Part shown: positions 17,521 through 26,257 of the stretch, piece after piece
Position numbering within the stretch: position 1 is the stretch's first letter
How the letters are laid out: each line of letters starts with the position of its first letter
From: Acidobacteriota bacterium
Lineage (GTDB): Bacteria; Acidobacteriota; Terriglobia; Bryobacterales; Bryobacteraceae
Direction of reading: 5' to 3'
DNA: 64,000 bases
NCBI GenBank assembly: GCA_005808475.1
Contig: SYLY01000020.1
Coordinates: 20,573 to 84,572, forward strand
Program-made: the position numbers and the translations under genes
The notes under the pieces: generated by a model
Seen by the model: only the letters and a program-made list of their open reading frames with translations
Database searches by the model: none
Told to the model about the DNA's origin: nothing

Positions 17521-18870
17521 ATGAGATATCGACCCAACTGCCCGGGACACGCCCCCTTCACCAGACGGCACTTTCTCTTCGGCGCCGCCGCCTCCGGACT
17601 CGCGCTGAGACCCCACGCCGATGCCGAAATCACCGGCCGGGCGGCGAACCCGCGAGGCACGGCGCGAGCTTGTATTTTCATCAACCTCAACGGCGGGCCC
17701 AGCCACCTCGATACGTTCGATCCCAAGGACGGCCCCTGGAATCCGGCCGAGATCGACATGGTGCAACACCCGGGCGGGCTGGTAATGTCGCGCCGCCTTT
17801 TCCCCAAGCTGTCCACGCTGACACGCGACCTGCTGGTGCTGCGATCCTGCGCCAGTTGGGAAGCCGCGCACGAACGGGGGCAGTTCTACATTCAATCCGC
17901 GCATTCGCTGAATCCGGCGTTAGCCGCCGAGATGCCCCACATCGGCGCGGTGATCGGATACGAAAAGGGCGCCTCCAAGGTCATGCCTCCGTTCCTGGCC
18001 TTCAACCAGACGGCGCTGCAGGGGGCGACCTTCCTCGGCGGACCCTACATGCCGATGATGCCGCCCGCCACCCGCACGGGCATCGCGACGCTCACGCACA
18101 ATTTCTTCGGCACGGCGAGCCAGAGCCAGACCCGGTTCGAGGAACGCTTCCGCCTGCTGCGCGATCTGGACGAGCCGCTTCGCGAGAACCCGCCCAACGA
18201 AGTCGTCGGAGCCTACGCCGGTTATTACTCGCGCGCCAAGTCCATGATGTACAACGACCCGGTGGACGCGATCTTCAAGTTCAGCGCCGACGACGAGGGG
18301 CGCTACGGAGCGACTGCGATCGGGCGCGCGCTGATTGTGGCGCGTAACTCGATCCGCGCCGCCAACGGTGTCGTATTCGTGAGCGCGACGCAAAGCGGCT
18401 GGGACACGCACGACCGCCAGTTCGACCGCGGCGCAGCCACCAATAACTATGTACTTTCGAACGACCTCGACCGGGCGGTGGGCAATCTGGTGGACGATCT
18501 CCGCTCGTCGGGCAACCTCGACAGCACCCTGATCGTGATGATGGGCGAGTTCGGGCGGACGCCCGGAGTGCTGAACTCGCGCGCCGGCCGCGATCACTAC
18601 CGGCAGGTGATGAGCGTCGCCATGATCGGCGGCGGCGTGCGGGGCGGCCGGGCGATCGGGGAGACCAGTGCGAACGGCGGTGAGATCGTCAGTCCGCGGT
18701 GGAGCCAGGACCGGCCCATCTATCCAGAGGACATTGCGGCCACGATCTACTCCGCGCTCGGCATCGACTGGACGAAGGGCATCAACGATACTCCCTCCGG
18801 GCGGCGGTACTACTATGTCAACGGCGCCTCCGAGGGCCGGTACCAGCCAGTGGAGGAAGTGTTCGGATGA
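17521..18870 (+). CDS. Tat-exported DUF1501 protein
   Basis: A 449-residue protein whose N-terminus TRRHFLFGAAASGLAL looks like a twin-arginine signal. DUF1501 belongs to the alkaline-phosphatase/sulfatase-like fold. Seen motifs are ACIFINLNGGPSHLDTFDPKDG (metal-site-like N-terminal strand), AHERGQFYIQSAHSLNPA, QSGWDTHDRQFDRG, and LIVMMGEFGRTP with RDHYRQVMSVAMIGGGVRGGRAIG. Enzymatic activity is unproven for the family. It follows the DUF1549 gene by 15 bp, with GAGGGG in the gap, and overlaps the next gene by ATGA, so the three form an operon. Confidence 0.88.
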   Translation: MRYRPNCPGHAPFTRRHFLFGAAASGLALRPHADAEITGRAANPRGTARACIFINLNGGPSHLDTFDPKDGPWNPAEIDMVQHPGGLVMSRRLFPKLSTLTRDLLVLRSCASWEAAHERGQFYIQSAHSLNPALAAEMPHIGAVIGYEKGASKVMPPFLAFNQTALQGATFLGGPYMPMMPPATRTGIATLTHNFFGTASQSQTRFEERFRLLRDLDEPLRENPPNEVVGAYAGYYSRAKSMMYNDPVDAIFKFSADDEGRYGATAIGRALIVARNSIRAANGVVFVSATQSGWDTHDRQFDRGAATNNYVLSNDLDRAVGNLVDDLRSSGNLDSTLIVMMGEFGRTPGVLNSRAGRDHYRQVMSVAMIGGGVRGGRAIGETSANGGEIVSPRWSQDRPIYPEDIAATIYSALGIDWTKGINDTPSGRRYYYVNGASEGRYQPVEEVFG

Positions 18871-21647
18871 GATTGGCCATCGCGCTCGCGTTGGCGGCTC
18901 CCGCCTTTTCGCAAACGGCCGCGATCGTCCACATTCTCTCCGACGAACTCCAGGTCCCGGTTGGCCGCACGCTGAAGGTGCGGGCCGTGGTGCGCGACGC
19001 GGCGGGCAAGGAACTGCCCGCGGCGCAGGTGGCATGGTCGGTGAACCGGCCCAACGACGCGACAATCGCGGCCGACGGCACGGTTGTCGCAAGGGGACTG
19101 GCGACGATCCGTGTGACGGCGCGGTCGGGCACCGCTTCCGGCGAGGCGGCGATCCAGACGATCCCGACGCGCGTCGAGGTCACCCCGGACCGCGCGGACA
19201 TGGAGGTCGGGACGCAGTATCAGTTCCGCGCGACCGCTTACGACGCCAACGGCGGCGCGATTCCAGGGATCACCTGGACCTGGTCGGTGACCAACCGCCG
19301 CCAAGGGGGATCGTCGCTCGCGGCGGTGGACCAGACCGGCATGGTACGCACCACCGGGGAAGGCGGCATCTGGGTTTGGGCGACGTACAACTACAACGAG
19401 TCGTTCCCCGGGTTGCAGCGGCAATGGGTGGCCTATTCGCCCGTGGAAGTCTCGACGGCCAAGAAGTACGAGATGCGGCGGTTGTTCTCGACGGCGCGCA
19501 GCGTGCGGCCGGCCTGGAACCTCCGGGCCAAGCCAACCATGCTTTGGTCCACCGACGATGGCTCGCTGCTGTTCAACGCGTCGCTCGGTGGGCTGGCGAA
19601 CGCGCTTCTGGCCTGGAAAGAGGGCCGCTGGAAGGTAGTGAGCGCCGGTGGCGCGCCCAGATTCGGGCGTGCGTCGAAGACGCTCGAGTTTCGCACTCAC
19701 ACCGTGACTCGAGACGGCCGGATTCTGACCTACGAGGACACCAATATCAACGGCGCCGAACTGAACCGGGGCACGGTGAACGGCGTTGACCACTTCCTGA
19801 GCCAGACGGTTCCGCTGGCCGGGACCGAGAACTCCAATAGCCTGTCGATCACGCGCAATTCGATGACGTCCACCGGTTGGGTCGCCTTGCGCGGGAGCTT
19901 CCGGTTCGAGAACACAACCACCAATCTGGTGGGCCTGTTTCGCGGCGGACTGACGCGGATCAACGAGACCCTGGTGCACACGGGCGAGCGCCTGGACGAG
20001 GCCCCGGGGACCTTCACCGTCGACACCGATTACGGTGTGTCCGCCGATGGCACGGCCGTGTACTCGGTCACCGCGGGATCGCGGCGCGTTTTCTACAAAC
20101 ACCCCCCCGCCGCGACGCGCCAGAAGCTGATCGCGGTGGGTGATCCTCTACTGGGCGGCATTGTGCGGCGATTCCTCGGGGGGCAAGGCAACTCACCCTC
20201 GTTCTGGCAGGACGAGGACGGGACTACCGTTCTAGCCGTCGAGCTCGAGGATCTGACGCAGCACATGGTGGCGTTTTCGCCTGGCGGCTCGATCCGCGCG
20301 TTGCGGGTGAACTCGCAGTCGGGCGTGCTGTACATGCACCCTGGGCAAGGGATTCTGATCTACGCCAACCCTTACAACAATCAGGGGAACGGCGCCTGGC
20401 TCTGGCGGGGCGATACTGTTGTCCCGGTCCTGTTGTTGTCGCGGCGGCTGTTCGATCAGGCGATTCAGGCGCTTGAAAGCGGCGCGATCGACAAGGATGG
20501 CAACATCACGCTGATCCTGCGCGGCGACGTGAACCCGATGATGGTGGCGCGAATGGGTCCGGATCCGTACGTTCTGTTCGCGGCTGGCGAGGAGATCCCG
20601 GTGGAACTGCCGGTCAACCTATTCACGCTCGTGAGCGGTGCGCGGGTGGGTCCGCCGCATTTCCAGGCGGGTGGCAACAACGGCAGCATCGCCGAGTTGT
20701 CTGGCGGTCAGATCGTTCCGAGGCTGCCGATCGGCGAGCGGCTGTTCGGAAACACGATGTGGTTCGGCGGCTCGCACGGGACGTCGACCTACAACATGCG
20801 GAAGGCGCCCAACGGCGACATTTTCTTCACCAACGGCTCGGGCATCGGAAAGATCTCTCCTGGCGGCGAACCGGTGCTGCATCTCCGGTTTCCGATCGCG
20901 GTGGAGGGCGGCGTCAACGTCAATACTCCCGGCCAGATCGATGTCAACGCGCAAGGCGCGATCGTGTTCCAGTCGAGCACGTCGGCCGGCGACAATCGCA
21001 TTCTGGTCTGGCACAACGGGCAGGCGAGGCAACTGCTGATCTTGTCGGCGACGGCGAGCACCGCTTCGACGATCGACAACCGGATCGCGCAGAGCATGGA
21101 CTCGGTGACGATCGACGACACGGGCCGGGTGATGGCGCAGTTGCGATTTCGCAATGTCGCCGTTCCGGTGTTGTGCGTGTGGGAGGACGGACAGTGGCGG
21201 ACGGCCGCGATGCCCAATGAAACCAGGGTGGGCGCCCATCTGATCGCCGGGCTCAACAACACGCCTCGGGCGGCCGGCAACCGTCTGTTGGCTGGCCTGA
21301 CCAACACGGCCGGCGCGGCATTGATCGGCGAATGGCGCGACGGGTGGCAGATTGCCGTCGACACGACGACCGTGATGCCGAACGGCCAGGTCGCCAACTC
21401 GGTCTCGAATCTCGACGGCAACACGCGCGGCGACTACGTATTCCAGTTCGCCAACAATCAGAACACGCTCGTGGTGCGCCGGGGCAACGCGCTCTACCAG
21501 GTCCACAACTTCTACCGCCCGACCACCGAAGGCGATTACCTGATTCGAATCAATCACTTCGATTTCCGGGACGACGGCACGGTCTACATTCTGGCGGTGA
21601 CCGCGCAGGACGACGTAGTTCTCTACGAAGCCCGTCCGCTCTTCTGA
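18867..21647 (+). CDS. large exported Ig-like plus propeller-like protein
   Basis: A 926-residue exported protein. The ATG at 18867 overlaps the DUF1501 stop codon (ATGA) and opens a signal peptide (MRLAIALALAAPAFSQ), so it is preferred over longer in-frame starts. Residues about 20-200 carry two bacterial Ig-like (Big_2-like) repeats: VPVGRTLKVRAVVRDAAGKELPAAQVAWSV and the parallel MEVGTQYQFRATAYDANGGAIPGITWTWSV. The remaining 700 residues are repetitive beta-strand sequence (ILTYEDTNING, GAWLWRGDTVVPV, ILVWHNGQARQLLI, VLCVWEDGQWRTA) suggesting a large beta-propeller. No catalytic motif is recognised. Operon position suggests it works with the DUF1549/DUF1501 pair at the cell surface. Confidence 0.8.
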   Translation: MRLAIALALAAPAFSQTAAIVHILSDELQVPVGRTLKVRAVVRDAAGKELPAAQVAWSVNRPNDATIAADGTVVARGLATIRVTARSGTASGEAAIQTIPTRVEVTPDRADMEVGTQYQFRATAYDANGGAIPGITWTWSVTNRRQGGSSLAAVDQTGMVRTTGEGGIWVWATYNYNESFPGLQRQWVAYSPVEVSTAKKYEMRRLFSTARSVRPAWNLRAKPTMLWSTDDGSLLFNASLGGLANALLAWKEGRWKVVSAGGAPRFGRASKTLEFRTHTVTRDGRILTYEDTNINGAELNRGTVNGVDHFLSQTVPLAGTENSNSLSITRNSMTSTGWVALRGSFRFENTTTNLVGLFRGGLTRINETLVHTGERLDEAPGTFTVDTDYGVSADGTAVYSVTAGSRRVFYKHPPAATRQKLIAVGDPLLGGIVRRFLGGQGNSPSFWQDEDGTTVLAVELEDLTQHMVAFSPGGSIRALRVNSQSGVLYMHPGQGILIYANPYNNQGNGAWLWRGDTVVPVLLLSRRLFDQAIQALESGAIDKDGNITLILRGDVNPMMVARMGPDPYVLFAAGEEIPVELPVNLFTLVSGARVGPPHFQAGGNNGSIAELSGGQIVPRLPIGERLFGNTMWFGGSHGTSTYNMRKAPNGDIFFTNGSGIGKISPGGEPVLHLRFPIAVEGGVNVNTPGQIDVNAQGAIVFQSSTSAGDNRILVWHNGQARQLLILSATASTASTIDNRIAQSMDSVTIDDTGRVMAQLRFRNVAVPVLCVWEDGQWRTAAMPNETRVGAHLIAGLNNTPRAAGNRLLAGLTNTAGAALIGEWRDGWQIAVDTTTVMPNGQVANSVSNLDGNTRGDYVFQFANNQNTLVVRRGNALYQVHNFYRPTTEGDYLIRINHFDFRDDGTVYILAVTAQDDVVLYEARPLF

Positions 21648-21743
21648 GAGTAAGTAAATCGAGCCGGTCTCCCTAGAGGATTTCCCTGATCGCAACCGAA
21701 CGGCCTCTCCGGTAGTTTTGTACTAGCCGTAGTCCACTGCGGC

Positions 21744-21748
21744 GGAGG
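21744..21748 (+). promoter_or_regulatory. Shine-Dalgarno site fixing a TTG start
   Basis: GGAGG with a 6-nt spacer precedes the TTG at 21755, which opens a good signal peptide. Confidence 0.65.
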
Positions 21749-21754
21749 ACCGTT

Positions 21755-24700
21755 TTGATTCGTCGTATCGCATTGTTGCCGCTTGCCGCCGTTTCCTGCG
21801 TATTGGCGCAGGACGATGGAGACGCCGCGAGCAAGGTGAGCTCCGCGGTGAGGCGCCTGGCCGCTTCGGCCCCTACTGTTCCGGTGTTCGTGATCGGAAC
21901 CCAGCAGCCCCAGGACGACGTCGCCGAACGCTGGAACGCCGCGTTGGGACGGCAGGTGGAGGCCGAGGAGCGGGCCTATGGCCAGCTCGCCGGTCAAACC
22001 TTCGTCGTCGAGGCTGCTCTCGAACGCGCGCGGGAGCGCCGGGACCGGGCGGTGACCGCGCTCCGCTCGGAGATCGCCCGGAACGTGGCCTCCGAAGTGG
22101 CGCCGCAGCAGGGACGCATCGAAGCGTTGCTGGCGCGCGTGGGCGCGTCGCGCATTCAGGCCTATACCGCGCTGAACATGATCGCCGCCGAAGTGCCCTC
22201 GTCCGCGATCGAACTTCTGGCCGCCGATGGGGACGTCGGCCGAATCGTATCGAATCAGCGGCGCAAGCTGCATCTGGACATCAGCACGCAGGCGATGCAC
22301 GCCACCGGCCTGTGGCTGCAGGGGGTGAACGGGAAGGGCGAAGCGGTTGGAATCCTCGACTCCGGGGTTCGTGCAAATCACGAGATGTTCCAGGGTAAAG
22401 AAGTGATAAACAAGCCGTTTGTCAATGCGGCCCTGAGCTTGCTCGACCGGTTCGACGCACGCGTCTGTCTCGACGAGAAGCCCGAAACGGGTGAAGACAA
22501 AGTGGGACATGGGACGCACGTGGCCGGAATCGTGGCGTCGGGCGGCACGCGCCGCTACCCGACGGTCAAGGGCGTCGGTTCGGGCGTCGGGCAGATCTAC
22601 AACCTCAAGATCGGCATCAAGTTGAACGAGGAGTTGTGTGAACCTTCCGTGATCATCCTCGATCAGGATTGGATGGCGGCGCTCGAGTGGGCCGTGACGT
22701 CGACTCCGGTGCGGATCTTCAACATGAGTTTCGGCGGCGACCGGTCCGACGACGAGGACGCGGACGTGCTGGTGGACCAGATCGCCGATGCCTATGGAGC
22801 GATCCTGGTGATCTCGGCGGGCAATTCAGGTCCAGGCGCGGGGACCGTGGGAAGTCCCGGCAACGCGTTCAACATCCTCTCGGTGGCGAGCCGCGACGAC
22901 CGCCGCACGGTGGATCCGGCCGACGACATCATCGCGGATTATTCCAGCCGTGGTCCGACCGATACGGGGCGTTTCAAGCCCGACATCGCCGCGCCGGGCA
23001 CCAGGATCACTTCGGCGGACGCGCTCACCGGGGGCATTGTCGACCTGTCCGGCACCAGCATGGCCGCCCCTCACGTGGCGGGCGCGGCGGCGTTGCTCTG
23101 CCAGGCAGGAGTCCGCGACAACATCGGGTTGAAGGCGCTGCTGATCAACTCGGCCGACCACAAGGGCTGGAAAGCCGATCGCGGCTGGGGTTTCGCCAAC
23201 CTGGCGCGCGCGGTGGAAATGAAGGACCTGATCATGCGGTCGGAACTCACGCCGGGCCGGCCCGGCGCCGCCACGCGCTACTGGCGCGCCCGGTTGGATA
23301 AGCCATTCCAGGCAACGATGGTGTGGAACCGCCATGTCACCCAGCAGGGTGCGCGCCGGTTCGGCTCCCTGCGCGAACTCGACATGTACCTGCACGACCG
23401 CGCGACCGGGGCCGTGGTGGCGAAGTCGGACTCGTGGAATCAGAACGTGGAGCAGCTTTCGACAGAGTACCGGGGCGAGGTGGTGTTGCGGGTGCGTCCG
23501 GCAACCCCGGCTTTCGCGGCCGCCGGCAAGCCGGAGAAGTTCGCGATCGCCGCCACCCAGCTCGGCTTCGAGCCGCTGCGCGGACCGGCGCTGACCGTCG
23601 CCTGCCAGCAGGCGAATGGAGCGAGCGCGCTCGGCGAGTTCGAGGTTTCGTGCACGGCGCGAAACGACGGAGACCTGCCGGTGAAAGGGGTGGGCGGATA
23701 CTTGGTTGTGCCGGTGGGATTCCGCTCGTCGGGGACCAACGATTTCGGCGAACTGGCGGCTGGCGGACAAGCGATGCGCCGCTTCAAGGTCTATCCGGGT
23801 CCTGAGGCCAAGGAGTTTTTCGGTTTTCAGGCGAATCTGACGGGCGCCTCCTTCGGTGAGATGCTCGAGGCGGTGAGTCAACCGTTGCGGGTCGAGGTCG
23901 GCGGCGCGGCGATGCCGTCGTTGACGGCGGCTCCGGCCGAGATCGCGTTCCAGTATCGTGTGGGCGGACCGGCCCCCGAGCCGAAGCAACTGGTCATCGG
24001 CTCGACCGGCGGGTCCATCGGCATCGTGGCGGTGATCGGCGCAGGTTCGTGGCTGACGACCGATTCCGGACTACGCGGCGTCACACCGGCGCGGATTCTG
24101 CTGGCCGCCAAGCCCGCGGGTTTGCCGCCGGGTCTGTATCGCGGCCGGGTGACGGTGGCCGCTTCGTCGGCCGCGACGCCGGTGTTCACGGTCGAGGTCA
24201 CGCTAACGGTTTCCGACTCCGACGCCACCGTCGCCGACTTGCGCACGAGCAAGCAGGCGCCGGCCGGATGCTCGCCGCCGGCTTGGAACAGCTACTTCTC
24301 CTGGCGCGACGAAAGGATCTGGTTCTGGTACTCGCTGGCGTCGCTGTCTCCGGAGGACCGGGTCCGTGTCGACTGGCTCGCTCCGAACGGATCCACCCAT
24401 GCTTCGACGGCGGTTGAGCCGGCGGGGACCGGTTCCGCCTGCCGCTCGGCTTCGCTCGAGTTGGCGGGGCGTCCGGCGGCCGCGCTGTACGGTCTGTGGC
24501 ACGCCCGAGTCGTGGTGAACGACAGGGAGCTCTCGAAGCTCGGTTTCTTCGTGTCCCGGGTGACGGTCGAATCGTGGACATTGAACAACGCCGACCCGGT
24601 GGCGGCCTCCTGCCCCGAGCCGTCGGCGCCGGCGACCAGTTTCACTTTCTCCGATCCGCGCGTGACGGCCTGGCTTCGCGTACCCGACGCGGCCCAGGGC

Positions 24701-24910
24701 GACCGCTACGAAGTAACCTGGTTCGATCCGAAAGGGCAACCGTATCACACGCAGATCTTCCCCCGGATCGAGGCGGCTGGGCCGGTCTGCCTACCGGCGT
24801 CGCTACCCATTCAGACCACCATTCCGTCGCTGCTGCCCACCGGGCAGTGGACCGTCGTCGGCTACTGGAACGGGGCCCTTCTGGCGGCGCAGGCTTTCGT
24901 TCTCCGGTAA
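21755..24910 (+). CDS. secreted S8 subtilisin-like serine protease with beta-rich tail
   Basis: A 1051-residue protease with signal peptide (about 1-19, ...SCVLAQ). A helical N-terminal region (about 25-175) probably serves as a propeptide. The S8 catalytic domain follows: Asp202 in GILDSGV, His252 in GHGTHVAG, oxyanion Asn357 in SAGNSGPG and Ser435 in GTSMAAPHVAG. Downstream are a beta-sandwich region, a BACON-like segment (about 720-820, LTAAPAEIAFQYRVGG), and two similar C-terminal units of about 100 residues, each starting near a Cys-Pro/Ser stretch and ending in a strand with FFVSR or FVLR. The tail probably binds a surface or substrate. Start is TTG with GGAGG upstream. Confidence 0.92.
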   Translation: MIRRIALLPLAAVSCVLAQDDGDAASKVSSAVRRLAASAPTVPVFVIGTQQPQDDVAERWNAALGRQVEAEERAYGQLAGQTFVVEAALERARERRDRAVTALRSEIARNVASEVAPQQGRIEALLARVGASRIQAYTALNMIAAEVPSSAIELLAADGDVGRIVSNQRRKLHLDISTQAMHATGLWLQGVNGKGEAVGILDSGVRANHEMFQGKEVINKPFVNAALSLLDRFDARVCLDEKPETGEDKVGHGTHVAGIVASGGTRRYPTVKGVGSGVGQIYNLKIGIKLNEELCEPSVIILDQDWMAALEWAVTSTPVRIFNMSFGGDRSDDEDADVLVDQIADAYGAILVISAGNSGPGAGTVGSPGNAFNILSVASRDDRRTVDPADDIIADYSSRGPTDTGRFKPDIAAPGTRITSADALTGGIVDLSGTSMAAPHVAGAAALLCQAGVRDNIGLKALLINSADHKGWKADRGWGFANLARAVEMKDLIMRSELTPGRPGAATRYWRARLDKPFQATMVWNRHVTQQGARRFGSLRELDMYLHDRATGAVVAKSDSWNQNVEQLSTEYRGEVVLRVRPATPAFAAAGKPEKFAIAATQLGFEPLRGPALTVACQQANGASALGEFEVSCTARNDGDLPVKGVGGYLVVPVGFRSSGTNDFGELAAGGQAMRRFKVYPGPEAKEFFGFQANLTGASFGEMLEAVSQPLRVEVGGAAMPSLTAAPAEIAFQYRVGGPAPEPKQLVIGSTGGSIGIVAVIGAGSWLTTDSGLRGVTPARILLAAKPAGLPPGLYRGRVTVAASSAATPVFTVEVTLTVSDSDATVADLRTSKQAPAGCSPPAWNSYFSWRDERIWFWYSLASLSPEDRVRVDWLAPNGSTHASTAVEPAGTGSACRSASLELAGRPAAALYGLWHARVVVNDRELSKLGFFVSRVTVESWTLNNADPVAASCPEPSAPATSFTFSDPRVTAWLRVPDAAQGDRYEVTWFDPKGQPYHTQIFPRIEAAGPVCLPASLPIQTTIPSLLPTGQWTVVGYWNGALLAAQAFVLR

Positions 24911-24915
24911 TCGCC

Positions 24916-26103
24916 ATGTTCTCCTTGATCTCGAAAAATCGCCCGGCGCCGGTGACGCGGCGCGCCCAATGCGCGCTTTGCCCGAACGGCGACGGGATGC
25001 ATCCGGCGGCGAAACTGAGCTGGGCGATTCGCGACAAGGAAGGCAAACCGCTCGCGAGCAAGAAGAAGGCCTCGTCGTCCTCGTTGTTGTTGCTGCCCGA
25101 CGCCGAACCGGTCGAACCGGTTGGCTGGCCGGACGAGCCCGTTCATCTCACCCGTGCGCCGTTGGACTTCCGCGAGGCCGTCCGGGTGGAGCTGTCCGCC
25201 GCCGCCCTACCCGCCGCGCAAGCCCGGTTCCCAGCGCCGCCGGCTGCGGCGCGACTGGCCAAAGCGCCCCGCAGGCAGCCCGCCGCCGCCGGCTGGAACG
25301 GCTGCAACTACATCAATACTCCGCGCGTGTCGGAGGGTCCGAAATCCTGGCAACGTTGCGCGCTCCCCAAGCGCGAAGGGGTCGCGCGGGACTTGCGGTT
25401 TGCCGCAACGGGAGTCAAATACTGGCTTCTTGCGACGCGGGACATCGAGGTGTCGGTGGGCCTTAGCCCGCAGCCGGGGTCCGGCTCCCTTCCGCGGGCC
25501 GTGTTGCCGGTCCTGAAGGCAGGGCTTCGGTTTCGCCTGCGCCGTATCGGGCCGGTTCCTGCCGGGCTATCGTCCCCAGTGGCTCCGGTGGCCGGACACA
25601 TCGCCGCAGGGGGCAGCGAACCGCCCGCGCCACGTCTGCACCGGCCGGATGCCCCACCTCTGGCGGCTCCCGCAACGGCGCTCCGGTCCGCGCCGGACGC
25701 GCGGCTCGATCCAGCCGGTCCCACGATGGACCGGACCCTTCGCGGCAGTCCGATCGTGCCACCCGAACCCGTCTGTCCGCCGGAACGAAGTCCCGCATGG
25801 AAGTGGCCGTCGATCGCCGGCCGGCGATTCCGAGGGTGGCGAGGCAACCCGGCTCCGCTGCGATTCGGCGTCGCTCCCGGTCCCGAGCCACGCGCGAGAG
25901 CTACGAGGACTCTGTCGGCGGCAGGACGCCGGGGTCCTCGATATCCGGCCGCTTGGCGAACGCCCGTCTGGTTTCGGGCTCCGCTTGCGGACCTGCGTCC
26001 GGCGCCGGTGTGGCGAACCGCGCTTCAAGCCGCCGCCGAGGTCCGTCAGGGCAGTTGGCGGACGTTCGCACCGCGCGTCGATGTTCCTCCCATACCGGAC
26101 TGA
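24916..26103 (+). CDS. Pro/Arg/Ala-rich hypothetical protein
   Basis: No family recognised. From the ATG at 24916, 5 nt after the protease stop, the frame runs 395 residues. The first half has mixed, protein-like composition (MFSLISKNRPAPVTRRAQ, LSWAIRDKEGKPLASKKK, GWNGCNYINTPRVSEG, KYWLLATRDIEVSVGL), with two cysteines near residues 19 and 22. The second half is Pro/Arg/Ala-rich and may be disordered. There is no signal peptide or membrane segment. The coding status of the second half is doubtful. A related 32-base stretch recurs downstream in the same frame beyond the TGA, so the gene may be shortened by a stop codon. Confidence 0.45.
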   Translation: MFSLISKNRPAPVTRRAQCALCPNGDGMHPAAKLSWAIRDKEGKPLASKKKASSSSLLLLPDAEPVEPVGWPDEPVHLTRAPLDFREAVRVELSAAALPAAQARFPAPPAAARLAKAPRRQPAAAGWNGCNYINTPRVSEGPKSWQRCALPKREGVARDLRFAATGVKYWLLATRDIEVSVGLSPQPGSGSLPRAVLPVLKAGLRFRLRRIGPVPAGLSSPVAPVAGHIAAGGSEPPAPRLHRPDAPPLAAPATALRSAPDARLDPAGPTMDRTLRGSPIVPPEPVCPPERSPAWKWPSIAGRRFRGWRGNPAPLRFGVAPGPEPRARATRTLSAAGRRGPRYPAAWRTPVWFRAPLADLRPAPVWRTALQAAAEVRQGSWRTFAPRVDVPPIPD

Positions 26104-26208
26104 GGACTGAGACAAGGGGCACGGGCAGGGGCTCGCCGCGCCACCGCGGTGCCAACTCCATTGGTAGTGGGAAGGCTTCGGGCGCCGCTTTCGGACCTGC
26201 GTACGGCG
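25973..26208 (+). repeat. degenerate direct repeat spanning a stop codon (copies 25973-26004 and 26177-26208)
   Basis: The two 32-base copies match at 29 positions and lie 204 nt apart, so they keep the same reading frame (FRAPLADLR versus LRAPLSDLR). The TGA that ends the hypothetical gene (26101-26103) lies between them, and the frame stays open after it to 26430, entering the antisense of the kinase gene. Confidence 0.55.
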
Positions 26209-26257
26209 AGGGCCTCATCGTGGGACCGGCTCTGGGAGCGGCCTCACCGCCAGCGAG

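Noticed and set aside
16426..17904. 492-residue minus-strand open frame
   Set aside because: Antisense to the DUF1549 and DUF1501 genes, both well supported.
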